DNA of 64,000 nt, taken from Parahoeflea alexandrii (GTDB taxonomy: Bacteria; Pseudomonadota; Alphaproteobacteria; Rhizobiales; Rhizobiaceae). Location: assembly GCF_024105735.1 (NCBI RefSeq), contig NZ_JAAAML010000001.1, positions 558,001 to 622,000 on the forward strand, written 5' to 3'. Positions within the stretch are counted from its first letter, which is position 1, and every line of letters begins with the position of its first letter. Position numbers and translations under genes: made by a program. Positions 54,135 to 63,421 of this stretch are shown here, piece by piece. The notes below the pieces were generated by a model. The model saw only the letters and a list, made by a program, of their open reading frames with translations, had not been told where the DNA came from and searched no databases.

Positions 54135-54893
54135 ATGAGCCAAGCAATCGCACTCGTCACCGGCGGCAGCCGCGGCCTCGGCCGCAATGCCGCCCTGCAT
54201 CTCGCCCGTCAGGGGACCGGCATCGTCCTCACCTACCTTTCGCGCGCCGACGAGGCAGCAGCCGCTGTTGCGGAAATCGAGGCGCTGGGCGGCAAGGCGG
54301 CCGCGCTGCAGCTTGACACCGGCGACACCGCGCAATTTGCGGCCTTTAAGGACCAGTTGTCAGACACGCTGCAGACCGTTTGGGGGCGGGACAGCTTCGA
54401 TTTTCTCGTCAACAATGCCGGTATGGGCATCCATGTAACCTTCGCCGAGACCAGCGAGGACCAGTTCGACGCGCTGGTGAACGTCCATCTCAAGGGGGTG
54501 TTCTTTCTCACCCAGCGGCTGCTGCCACTGATCGCCGATGGCGGGCGCATCCTCAACGTGTCGTCGGGCCTGGCCCGCTTCAGCCTGCCGGGATATGCGG
54601 CTTATGGCACCATGAAGGGCGCAGTTGAGGCTCTGACCCGGTATATGGCGAAGGAACTTGGTCCGCGCGGCATTGCCGTCAACGTCATTGCCCCCGGTGC
54701 CATCGAGACCGATTTTGGCGGCGGCGCGGTCCGCGACAATCCGGATGCGAATGCCTTCGTGGCCGGCGTGACTGCGATGGGACGTGCAGGGCTGCCCGAT
54801 GACATCGGCGGCACCATCGCCAGCTTGCTGCTCGGTGACAACCAGTGGATGACCGGCCAGCGGATCGAGGTGTCGGGCGGGATGTATCTCTAG
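54135..54893 (+). CDS. SDR family oxidoreductase
   Basis: A 252-residue short-chain dehydrogenase. The nucleotide motif is TGGSRGLGR, then NNAGMG. The catalytic residues are Ser in NVSSGL and Tyr/Lys in YAAYGTMKG. C-terminal signature GGMYL. Substrate unknown. I chose the ATG at 54135 because GGAG lies 6 bases before it; an ATG at 54123 is alternative. It is divergent from the AraC gene. Confidence 0.92.
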   Translation: MSQAIALVTGGSRGLGRNAALHLARQGTGIVLTYLSRADEAAAAVAEIEALGGKAAALQLDTGDTAQFAAFKDQLSDTLQTVWGRDSFDFLVNNAGMGIHVTFAETSEDQFDALVNVHLKGVFFLTQRLLPLIADGGRILNVSSGLARFSLPGYAAYGTMKGAVEALTRYMAKELGPRGIAVNVIAPGAIETDFGGGAVRDNPDANAFVAGVTAMGRAGLPDDIGGTIASLLLGDNQWMTGQRIEVSGGMYL

Positions 54894-55026
54894 GCTGGCG
54901 GTGGCTTCGGCTCATCTGCAAACCGGGGCAGGCGGTGCTGCCGGCCCCGGTTTCAGACATAGCGGTCAATCTGGCTGAAAGGTTTTTGTGTCATTGAGTT
55001 CTTCTTCAGATGCGGGAGAGCGGGAT

Positions 55027-55407
55027 ATGGAAACCGAACTTGCCACCTGGCATTTCATCGTTGCTGGCATCGTGTTCGTCATGCTGGGCGCGCTTGCGCA
55101 TGTGGTGCGCGCGGTTTTCAACGTGTTTCCGGACAAGCTGTCGGACACGCCGGCGGTTAATGTTCTTGTTTCAAGCGACTACAGCTGGGGCGACTACCTG
55201 ATCGGCACCGAGTTCGATGACGGCGGCTACTACCGGCTCGACAGCCTGAAGAACCTGAGGCTGTCGATCAGCTACTGGCTGTTTGCCGGATTCGGCATGA
55301 TGCTGATTTCCGCCGAGGCCGCGCAGATGGTGGCCTACGGCATCGAGACCGGGCTGTCGGCTTTCGTCGAGCTGTTCTGGTACCGCATCGAAAACCTTAG
55401 GGCTTGA
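55027..55407 (+). CDS. Small membrane protein of unknown function
   Basis: A 126-residue protein with two predicted helices: residues ~8-30 (FIVAGIVFVMLGALAHVVRAVF) and ~85-105 (SYWLFAGFGMMLISAEAAQMVA). The middle loop is acidic and aromatic. I know no family. It starts behind GGGAGAG. No neighbour suggests a role. Confidence 0.65.
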   Translation: METELATWHFIVAGIVFVMLGALAHVVRAVFNVFPDKLSDTPAVNVLVSSDYSWGDYLIGTEFDDGGYYRLDSLKNLRLSISYWLFAGFGMMLISAEAAQMVAYGIETGLSAFVELFWYRIENLRA

Positions 55408-55434
55408 GGCTGCAGGTCCTGCTGCATCCGGCGC

Positions 55435-55896
55435 CTATTGCCCGGCCCAATAGGCGTCGGCCTTGGTGATGTAGCCGGCCGTGTCTTTGCGCCAGGTGCC
55501 TTGTACGCGTCCGTTGTAGTTCAAGTAGAGTTTGCCATCGACCACGGTGAACTTGTCGGCCTCGACCGGGGCGTTGTAGCCCTGTGACGCGCCATAGGCG
55601 CAGTAGCCGCCATATTGCGGTACGTATTTCGCCGGGTTGGCCACAAACAGCGCCCTGTGCTCCTGCGAGACGAATTGATAGGTCGCGCCGCCATGGTCTG
55701 CGGTGATCGCCTTGTCGCCGCGCACGGCCTTGCTCATGGTAAAGTAGGCGACCGGATCATGGCCGTCGATGGCGATGCCGGCGTTGCTGGTGTTGACTGG
55801 ACCGGCCACGGCCGGCCCGGCACCGGTCGTCAGCAGGGCCGACAGCCCAATGCCGATGCCGAGAAGCGCTCGGCGGGTGAAGTGCGTTGAGTGCAT
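55435..55896 (-). CDS. Exported YHS-domain protein
   Basis: A 153-residue protein. A twin-arginine-like start (TRRALLGIG) and hydrophobic stretch indicate export. The YHS-type domain (about 60-125) includes GHDPVAYFTMSKAVRGD and VSQEHRALFVANPAKYVPQYGGYCAY. YHS domains are small metal-associated modules found next to copper and other metal proteins; no metal gene is adjacent. Start chosen at the conserved signal. Confidence 0.85.
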   Translation of the reverse strand: MHSTHFTRRALLGIGIGLSALLTTGAGPAVAGPVNTSNAGIAIDGHDPVAYFTMSKAVRGDKAITADHGGATYQFVSQEHRALFVANPAKYVPQYGGYCAYGASQGYNAPVEADKFTVVDGKLYLNYNGRVQGTWRKDTAGYITKADAYWAGQ

Positions 55897-56074
55897 GGTT
55901 TGCCTCCTCTGTCCAGGCTGCAGCGAACAGCGCGGAAGTCTCGCCGCGAAGTCGCCGATATGCGCAGTTTGCCCGGACTGACGATCAAGAGCGAATGACG
56001 TTGGTGTGAACATTGGCGGGATGCTGATCACGCGAATGCAGGCGGGATCGGCGGGAGCTCGCAGAGCCGGGAGC

Positions 56075-56821
56075 TCAGTCCTTGTTGCCAAACAGCTTTT
56101 TCAGCATGTCGGCCATCGGGCCGGATGTCGGCAACTGCTTGGGTTGCGCCGAGTTGCGCGCCTGGCGGATGTGAGATTTACCGGCCGGTGCGGGTTTTCC
56201 GCCAGCGGCTGCAGTTTCAATTTTTTTTTCCGGCTTGGCGGGTTTTGCCTCGGCACCGCCAGTGGCCAGCGCGATCTTGTTCAGGAACCCGGCGTCGTCG
56301 CCCTTGGCGATCAGGTCGGCATGATCGGCGATGGCATCGAGCAGCGGCTCGAGCCACTCCTGGTCCGACTTGGCGAAGTCGCCAAGCACATGCGGATTGA
56401 CGCGGTCCTTGTGACCGGGATGGCCGATGCCGATCCTCAGACGCTTGTAATCCTTGCCGCAATGGGCGTCGATGGATTTCAGACCGTTGTGGCCGCCATT
56501 GCCGCCGCCGGTCTTCAGCTTGAGCTTGCCGGGCGCAAGATCGAGCTCGTCGTGAATGACGATGATGTCGGCAGGCGAGAGCTTGTAGAACCGCATGGCT
56601 TCGCCAACGCTGTCGCCCGACAGGTTCATGAAGGTCATGGGCTTGATGATCAGGGCCTTTTCGCCGGCCAGCGTGCCTTCGGCAATTTCAGCCCGGAATT
56701 TTTTCGAAAACCCGGAAAACGAATGGCGGCGGGCAATTGCGTCCACCGCCATGAAACCGACATTGTGCCTGTTCCTGGCGTATTGAGGGCCGGGATTTCC
56801 AAGTCCTGCGATGAGTAACAT
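56075..56821 (-). CDS. pth: Peptidyl-tRNA hydrolase
   Basis: A 248-residue protein. The canonical Pth domain (about 1-190) shows [21 protein letters not shown] (catalytic Asn and His), then MNLSGDSV and HDELDL. It recycles peptidyl-tRNA. The last ~55 residues are a Lys/Ala/Pro-rich extension, longer than the usual ~190-residue enzyme, a feature also seen in some rhizobia. It is downstream of rplY on the same strand (33 bases). Confidence 0.95.
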   Translation of the reverse strand: MLLIAGLGNPGPQYARNRHNVGFMAVDAIARRHSFSGFSKKFRAEIAEGTLAGEKALIIKPMTFMNLSGDSVGEAMRFYKLSPADIIVIHDELDLAPGKLKLKTGGGNGGHNGLKSIDAHCGKDYKRLRIGIGHPGHKDRVNPHVLGDFAKSDQEWLEPLLDAIADHADLIAKGDDAGFLNKIALATGGAEAKPAKPEKKIETAAAGGKPAPAGKSHIRQARNSAQPKQLPTSGPMADMLKKLFGNKD

Positions 56822-56854
56822 GGAGCCTGGCCCTCAAAAACGTGCCGGGACAGC

Positions 56855-57496
56855 TTATTCTTCGCTGTCGCCTTCGGCTTCTTCTGCAGCTTCGTCGTCG
56901 CCAGCGGCGTTGTCGTCGCTCTTCAGACCAGCAGGAGATGCGATGGTGGCAATGGTGAAGTCGCGATCGGTGATGGTCGGCTCGACGCCCTCAGGCAACG
57001 TGACATGCGAGATGTGGATGCCGGCGCCGAGTTCCAGACCGGTCAGATCGACGGTGATCGAATCCGGAATGGCGTTGGCCGGGCAGTTGCACTCGACCGT
57101 GTGACGCACGACGTTGAGAACGCCGCCGCGCTTGAGGCCGGGCGACTTCTCTTCGTTTTCGAAGTGCACCGGAATTTCCACGGTGACCTGGGTGTTCTTC
57201 GAGATGCGCAGGAAGTCGACGTGCATCAGGAAGTCGCGGACCGGATCAAGCTGATAGTCCTTCGGCAGGACGTTGTACTTCTTGCCGTCGACTTCGATGG
57301 TGACGAGGGTGGTCAGGAAACCGCCGTCGTGGATCTTCTTGGTCACATCCTTGCGCGAGAGCGCGATGGACACAGGGTCTTGCTTGTCACCGTAGATGAC
57401 AGCGGGAATCAAACCGTTGCGGCGAAGTTCACGGGCGGACCCCTTACCAACCTGTGCGCGCGCCTCGGCCTTGAGCTCATATGCAGCATTGCTCAT
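56855..57496 (-). CDS. rplY: 50S ribosomal protein L25 (CTC type)
   Basis: A 213-residue L25/CTC protein. The N-terminal 5S rRNA-binding domain has [20 protein letters not shown], followed by the beta-rich CTC domain and an acidic tail ending in repeated Glu/Ala. It belongs to the large subunit and, in longer forms, to stress response. A candidate promoter lies at 57642-57670. pth follows. Confidence 0.96.
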   Translation of the reverse strand: MSNAAYELKAEARAQVGKGSARELRRNGLIPAVIYGDKQDPVSIALSRKDVTKKIHDGGFLTTLVTIEVDGKKYNVLPKDYQLDPVRDFLMHVDFLRISKNTQVTVEIPVHFENEEKSPGLKRGGVLNVVRHTVECNCPANAIPDSITVDLTGLELGAGIHISHVTLPEGVEPTITDRDFTIATIASPAGLKSDDNAAGDDEAAEEAEGDSEE

Positions 57497-57641
57497 GGCA
57501 TATCCTTTCGAGGTTCTAATAAAGGCTGTTTTCCAGCAACCGGCACGGGCCGGTCCCAAAAACATCAAACGCCGTCCCAATCATGAGAGTGACGGCGCTT
57601 CATCCGCGTTGCCTCCAAGGGTGTCTGCACGGACGTGGGCG

Positions 57642-57670
57642 CTATAGACGAGCAACCGCGCAAATGCAAG
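57642..57670 (-). promoter_or_regulatory. Candidate rplY-pth promoter
   Basis: On the minus strand CTTGCA (57670-57665), a 17-base spacer and CTATAG (57647-57642) match the alphaproteobacterial consensus. It would give a leader of about 140 bases. It overlaps the hairpin at 57654-57682. Confidence 0.5.
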
Positions 57671-57682
57671 CTTTGCGCGGTT
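57654..57682 (-). terminator. Perfect 11-bp stem hairpin
   Basis: AACCGCGCAAA (57654-57664) and TTTGCGCGGTT (57672-57682), loop of 7. It follows the membrane-protein gene on the minus strand and could stop its transcript, but it lacks a T run after it. It also overlaps the rplY promoter. Confidence 0.4.
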
Positions 57683-57690
57683 GCCGGAGT

Positions 57691-58524
57691 TCAGAGCTCG
57701 GGGATGAACGGATGCCCGGCCAGAGCTCCGGCAAAACTGACGGTGACGAGAGCCGTGAACAGGAACGCCGCAACCCATACGGCGGGCACGCCCCATCGCT
57801 GCGGCAGCAGCACGCCTGCAATCATTGCTGCGACCGGCAAGACATGCAGGGCATGGGTGGCGAAGAAATGCGCCACCCGCAGGTCTCCCACTTCGCGCGA
57901 CCAGCCGAGCACCGGTACCTTTACGCCGGTCACCGGTGTGCCGATCAGATGGCCGGACTGGGAGGCCAGTGCGCCAGCAACGATCACCGTCAGGACAAAG
58001 GTGAGCACGAGCCCGAGCGCGATGGACAGATGCAGGGCCGGCACGAGCCCAGTCCGGGCATTGCGCCAGATGGCGATGCCCTGGAACAGGGTAGCGGAGG
58101 TGAGCAGCACGGCGAAAGCGCCCATCAGGCCATAGATCGACTGGAGGAACGGGTTGGAGACGTTGAAATGCGAGGCTGTGCCAAACATGGCGGCGCCGCC
58201 GATCCAGATGAGTTCGGCAATCACGGCGAAGACGACCAGGCCAGCGTAGACGCGATAGCCCGGTCGCGCGGTCATGCCGGAGGGCAGCCAGCGGGCAAAG
58301 AAGGCGAGTGTCAGAAGGTAGAGCGTCAGCGCGATCTGGAACTTTACCGGCTTGAGCCAGACATTCTCGCCGAGGAACTCCCGGGTGTCGATCGCCATTG
58401 CCGAGAGCGTCACCGCGAGGGACAGGCCGATCAGTGTCCCGGTTGCCGCGAACAGCGGCTCGGCGTCAAAGAGGTGTCGGCGGGTTTCCGTCAGGTTGGG
58501 GTTAGGCAGCGTCAGGTCGGTCAT
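57691..58524 (-). CDS. Multi-pass membrane protein of unknown function
   Basis: A 277-residue protein with about seven predicted helices and short loops. Conserved-looking parts are NVWLKPVKFQIAL and HFFATHALHVLPVA (His-rich). I do not recognise the family. Its start overlaps the end of the ABA4-like gene by four bases, so both probably belong to one TetR-controlled unit. Confidence 0.75.
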   Translation of the reverse strand: MTDLTLPNPNLTETRRHLFDAEPLFAATGTLIGLSLAVTLSAMAIDTREFLGENVWLKPVKFQIALTLYLLTLAFFARWLPSGMTARPGYRVYAGLVVFAVIAELIWIGGAAMFGTASHFNVSNPFLQSIYGLMGAFAVLLTSATLFQGIAIWRNARTGLVPALHLSIALGLVLTFVLTVIVAGALASQSGHLIGTPVTGVKVPVLGWSREVGDLRVAHFFATHALHVLPVAAMIAGVLLPQRWGVPAVWVAAFLFTALVTVSFAGALAGHPFIPEL

Positions 58525-58975
58525 GCCACACCTCCCGAAACCGGCAGTGCAAACCGGCCGCGCGCCAGCCGCAGGGCAAGAAAAAGCAGCAGTCCGATCG
58601 GACCGAACAGGAAGGTTAGAGCCAGGCAGGGCAGCACCAGAAGATGCGGGATTGCCTCGCGCCGGGCGGTGCGGACTTCCCAGGCTCCGACGAACAGGTC
58701 GAAGGCGAGGTAGTGCAACCAGCCAGCAAGTGCGATTGCCGGATCGGTGAACAGCAGCATCACGTCAGAGAGGCTGCCGAAACCGCCTTCGGCGCCCGAC
58801 CAGTTGGCGAGGATCAGGGCGGCATAGGCAAGCGACAGGATGACGGGAATGACAAGGCTGGCTGCAGCCTGGTCAATCGCGGTGCGAGCGGCGAAAGGGC
58901 GAGAGCCAGCCAGCCGGCAATGGCCAATGGGCCCGAAAGTTCGAATAACGCGTCAGGTTGCACGGAAACCTCCAT
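58521..58975 (-). pseudogene. ABA4-like (DUF4281) membrane protein, frameshifted
   Basis: Two frames together spell one ABA4-like protein of about 150 residues. The N-terminal part (58975 down to about 58870) reads LFELSGPLAIAGWLALAL. The C-terminal part, in another frame, reads SLVIPVILSLAYAALILA, then LAGWLHYLAFDLFVGAWE and a final FGPIGLLLFLAL. A single-base insertion or deletion near 58855-58885 would restore it. Either the gene is broken, or the base is a sequencing error. The membrane gene downstream overlaps its end. Confidence 0.65.
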
Positions 58976-59026
58976 CTTGACAGTGACAAGATGGAGCATG
59001 CGGATCAATCTTGTCGCTGTCAAGAT
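58974..59026. promoter_or_regulatory. Twin TetR-type operators
   Basis: Two near-identical 19-bp dyads, ATCTTG-N7-CAAGAT, at 58974-58992 and 59008-59026; they are reverse complements of each other except for one base. A third, partial site (TTGACACTGTCTA) follows at 59031-59043. They lie between the divergent ABA4-like and TetR genes and should be the operators of the TetR protein. Confidence 0.8.
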
Positions 59027-59065
59027 AAATTTGACACTGTCTAGATGAGGGACTAGTGTCAGGTC

Positions 59066-59671
59066 ATGCCCAAATCAAAAGACAACTATCATCACGGCGA
59101 CCTGCGCGCGGCGCTGATCAAGGCGGGCGAAGCCGTGCTGGCCGAGACCGGAGTCACGGGCTTTTCGCTTAGAGCCGTGGCAAAACGCGTCGGCGTCAGC
59201 CATTCGGCGCCGGCGCATCATTTCGGCGATGCAAAGGGGCTGCTCGATGCGCTCGCCACCGAAGGCTTCCGACGTTTTCTCGCGGCCATGGAGGCGCGAC
59301 AGGCGGCTGAACCGGACAAGGACGCACGTCAGCAATTGCTTGCCTCCGGCCTCGGCTATCTGGATTTTGCGATCAGTTCACCGGCACTGTTCCGGCTGAT
59401 GTTTTCGACCGACAAGCCCGAACCCAAGACACTGGAACTGGCCGCGGCCGCCGAGGCCTCGTTCATGCATCTGGTTGATGGCGTCGCCCGGTTGCGGGGG
59501 ACTTCACCTTTTGAAGCGCCGGCGGCGATGAACGATGTGATGGCGATCTGGAGCATGGTGCACGGTTTTGCCGATCTCTATATTGCCGGAAGACTGGGTC
59601 CCTTGGACTGCAAGCCGCCGGAAGATCGGGACGCCTTGCTCAAGGAGATACTTGAGCGGGCGATGGTGTGA
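59066..59671 (+). CDS. TetR family regulator with WHG-type C-terminal domain
   Basis: A 201-residue repressor. The N-terminal helix-turn-helix is FSLRAVAKRVGVSHSAPAHHFGD. The C-terminal ligand domain (about 80-195) is of the WHG type (AIWSMVHGFADLYIAG). The effector is unknown. It probably represses itself and the divergent membrane-protein pair through the twin operators. Confidence 0.92.
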   Translation: MPKSKDNYHHGDLRAALIKAGEAVLAETGVTGFSLRAVAKRVGVSHSAPAHHFGDAKGLLDALATEGFRRFLAAMEARQAAEPDKDARQQLLASGLGYLDFAISSPALFRLMFSTDKPEPKTLELAAAAEASFMHLVDGVARLRGTSPFEAPAAMNDVMAIWSMVHGFADLYIAGRLGPLDCKPPEDRDALLKEILERAMV

Positions 59672-59876
59672 ACACTGTTTCAGACCAGCGGATGCTCAAG
59701 CCACTGTGTTAGAAGGAAGGTAAGTTCGAGGCGGGATGATCCTGCGTGTTGACCCTGCAGTTCCACATAGCTTAAATGCCGGGCACGGGGAAATCCGGAC
59801 CTCCCGTCGAGAGCCTGCCACAAGCTGGAATGGCTCCAAGCTCCGCGAACAACGCAAAATCTTGCGGAGCTTGCCA

Positions 59877-60218
59877 ATGTCACAAAACCACAATCATATT
59901 TCCCTATCGCCTGTCGCTCTGGTCAATTCGCCGGAAGCATGGGAAATCATCGATGTCCGCAAACCAGCGGCGCGGCTAGCGTCGGGATCGGCGATCCCCG
60001 GTTCGGTCTGGCGGCATCCCTTCGATGCAGTGAACTGGGCTGACGAATTCAGGGGCGGGCGGGTCGTGGTCTATTGTGTGCACGGGCATGAGGTCAGCCA
60101 GGCGGTGCGGGGATTTCTGGCGGATATGGGCATTGAAGCCATGATTGTCGAAGGCGGGTTTGAGGCCTGGAGAGCGGCTGATTTGCCGGTCGCGCCGGTG
60201 GAGAGTGCCGATGTCTGA
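59877..60218 (+). CDS. Rhodanese-like protein
   Basis: A 113-residue single-domain rhodanese. The catalytic loop is YCVHGHEVSQ, whose Cys would carry the sulfur; the end has EGGFEAWRAADLP. It overlaps the chromate transporter gene by 8 bases, so they are coupled. Rhodanese-like domains occur with chromate resistance systems (ChrB-type), which supports a role with ChrA. Confidence 0.88.
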   Translation: MSQNHNHISLSPVALVNSPEAWEIIDVRKPAARLASGSAIPGSVWRHPFDAVNWADEFRGGRVVVYCVHGHEVSQAVRGFLADMGIEAMIVEGGFEAWRAADLPVAPVESADV

Positions 60219-61533
60219 ACATCATGGCGCGCCTCCCTCATGGCCGGAGCTGTTCCGCGTCTTCGGCCATATCGGTCTTCTGTCATTTGGCGGGCCGGCC
60301 GGACAGATCGCGCTGATGCACCGGGAGCTTGTCGAGGAACGGCCATGGCTGGATGAACCGCGCTTCCTGCATGCGTTGAATTTCTGCATGCTGCTGCCCG
60401 GGCCCGAAGCCATGCAGCTGGCCACCTATTCGGGCTGGTTGCTGCGCGGCGTTGCCGGCGGGTTGCTGGCAGGTCTCTTGTTCATCCTGCCCGGTTTCGC
60501 CGTCATCATGGGACTGTCTGCTCTCTATTTCTTTCACGGTGATCTGCCGGTGGTGGCGGGCATCCTGTTCGGGTTGAAGGCGGCCGTGCTGGCAATCGTG
60601 ATCGAGGCGCTGATCAAGGTGTCGAAGCGGGCGCTGAAGTCGCGGTTGGCCTGGGCACTGGCCATTTTGGCATTCATCGCCATCGCCTTTCTCAAACTGC
60701 CGTTTCCGTTGATCGTGCTGGGGGCGGGAGCAATCGGCATTGTGACTTCCATTGCCATGCGGGCCGAAGAGCCGGGCGATGCCGCTTCTTCGGATAACAC
60801 GACGGCTGTGGCATTGCCGGGACTGGCCGGGCCGACGCTGCAGACGGTGCTGGTCTGGGGTGCCATCTGGCTGGCGCCGCTGGCGGCTCTGGTGGTCCTG
60901 CCGGGTATGCCGGAAGCCTTCTCCGCCATGGCCGCGTTCTTTTCCAAGGCTGCGATCGTCACTTTCGGCGGCGCCTATGCGGTGCTGGCCTATGTCGGGC
61001 AGCAGGCGGTCGAGGTGCATGGCTGGCTCAGGCCCGGCGATATGCTTGCAGGACTGGGACTGGCGGAGACGACACCGGGGCCGCTGATCCTGGTGCTGGT
61101 GTTTGTCGGCTTTCTCGGCGGCGCGCGCGAGGCCGGGCTGGATCCGCTCTCAGGCGGTCTCATCGGCGGATCGCTGGCGCTGTTCTTCACCTTCGCGCCG
61201 TGTTTCCTGTGGATCTTCGCCGGCGCGCCGCATATCGAGCGGCTGCGCTCAGTGAAATGGCTGAGCGCGGGGCTTTCGGCGATCACCGCCGCCGTGGTGG
61301 GGGTGATCCTGAACCTGGCAGTCTGGTTTGCGCTTCACGTCCTGTTCGAAAGCGTCGGGGAGGTGGTGCGCGGGCCATTCACCCTGCCGACGCTCGATCT
61401 GGCGAGCCTCAACGCCGCCGCGGTCGTCATCGCGCTCACCGCGGGCGTGGCGCTGCTGCGGTATCATCTCAACCTGTTTGTGGTGCTCGGTGGAGCGACA
61501 CTTGCCGGGATTGGCGTAAGCTTGCTGGCCTGA
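60211..61533 (+). CDS. chrA: Chromate efflux transporter ChrA
   Basis: A 440-residue membrane protein of the CHR family, bidomain form: two homologous halves (about 15-190 and 220-430), each opening with a FGxIGLLSFGGPAGQIALM-like or FFSKAAIVTFGGAYAVL segment and containing an ETTPGPL or LLPGPEAMQL turn. It exports chromate, probably with protons. It is coupled to the rhodanese gene just upstream. Converges with prs. Confidence 0.94.
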   Translation: MSEHHGAPPSWPELFRVFGHIGLLSFGGPAGQIALMHRELVEERPWLDEPRFLHALNFCMLLPGPEAMQLATYSGWLLRGVAGGLLAGLLFILPGFAVIMGLSALYFFHGDLPVVAGILFGLKAAVLAIVIEALIKVSKRALKSRLAWALAILAFIAIAFLKLPFPLIVLGAGAIGIVTSIAMRAEEPGDAASSDNTTAVALPGLAGPTLQTVLVWGAIWLAPLAALVVLPGMPEAFSAMAAFFSKAAIVTFGGAYAVLAYVGQQAVEVHGWLRPGDMLAGLGLAETTPGPLILVLVFVGFLGGAREAGLDPLSGGLIGGSLALFFTFAPCFLWIFAGAPHIERLRSVKWLSAGLSAITAAVVGVILNLAVWFALHVLFESVGEVVRGPFTLPTLDLASLNAAAVVIALTAGVALLRYHLNLFVVLGGATLAGIGVSLLA

Positions 61534-61539
61534 AAGATC

Positions 61540-62472
<933 letters not shown>

Positions 62473-62669
62473 TTGGGACCGCCTGTTTTTTCGGCCGCGT
62501 CGCTCCGTGCGCAGGATCACGCAAGGGGACGGGGCGCCAACCCGTTTGCCCGCCTTTTAGCGGGGGTTTTGATGATTGCAAGCACACATCGCCAAGCGGT
62601 GTAATTTTTCTGTTAAACTTCTCGAGCCGTGACGCGGCGAGGCCACAGCACGACACATCCCCAGGGTTG

Positions 62670-63272
62670 CTACAGGCCGCGCCACGCAATGTAGTCAGAG
62701 AGGGTGCGGGTGGCGATCTGCTCCATCACACTGGCGGGCACGGAGGCCCACGGATCACCAGAGCCGCCCGGGAAGCTCTCCTGCCCCTGGATGCGCGTCA
62801 GACGGGTGCCTGAGGGATCGAGAATGTCCCAGACATAGTAGACGGTGGTCTGGCCGTCGAAGCTGTCGGCTGAAAAATACCCTTTGAGCACATGCTCACC
62901 GCCCGGATCGGAGGCGCTGAGGATCGCAAGGCCGCGATTGCGGGCCTCGACGGCCAGTTGCCGTGACAGCGGGGTGACCGCATTCACCGGCGCGCCGATG
63001 ACCGGCATGAAACGGATCTGCCCGCGAACCTGGCCGGCGGGGAGGGCTGCCTGTGTGGGGGCCTGTCCTTGCGGGACTGTTGCCTGTGTCGGAGGCGCAG
63101 CCGCGGTTCCAGGTGCGCCGGCAAACGGATCAAAGCCGCCTGGCGATGGCGTATCCGCAACCTGTTGCTGCTCACCGGGAATCGGCTGGAGAGACTGCTC
63201 TGTGACATTGCAGCCCGCCAGTCCCGTCGCCAGTATGGCGATCATGCCGATAAATCTGATGCCTTGCATCAT
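62670..63272 (-). CDS. Probable lipoprotein
   Basis: A 200-residue protein. A signal peptide ends in the lipobox LAGC, so Cys21 is probably lipidated. Residues 35-80 are Pro/Gln/Ala-rich and low-complexity. The C-terminal ~120 residues form a compact domain (RFMPVIGAPVNAVTPLSR, then VYYVWDILDPSGTRL). I know the type as a conserved rhizobial lipoprotein of unknown role. Two ATG codons start it (MMQG). Confidence 0.78.
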   Translation of the reverse strand: MMQGIRFIGMIAILATGLAGCNVTEQSLQPIPGEQQQVADTPSPGGFDPFAGAPGTAAAPPTQATVPQGQAPTQAALPAGQVRGQIRFMPVIGAPVNAVTPLSRQLAVEARNRGLAILSASDPGGEHVLKGYFSADSFDGQTTVYYVWDILDPSGTRLTRIQGQESFPGGSGDPWASVPASVMEQIATRTLSDYIAWRGL

Positions 63273-63421
63273 GCTTCCCGCCCGTTTCCCATGCTGTTAT
63301 GAAATCCCGGAGGCAGGCCTGTCAATCTTTGACGAGACGGGTGGGCAGGATGGTGAAGCCCTACACCTTGTCGATGCGGCAGGCTGCAAGACTTCAAAAA
63401 GGCGGATGCCGGCCGGATCGT

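Noticed and set aside
62556-62571. Hairpin-like CCCGC/GCGGG near the prs leader
   Set aside because: The stem is only five base pairs and no T run follows it in the minus-strand sense.
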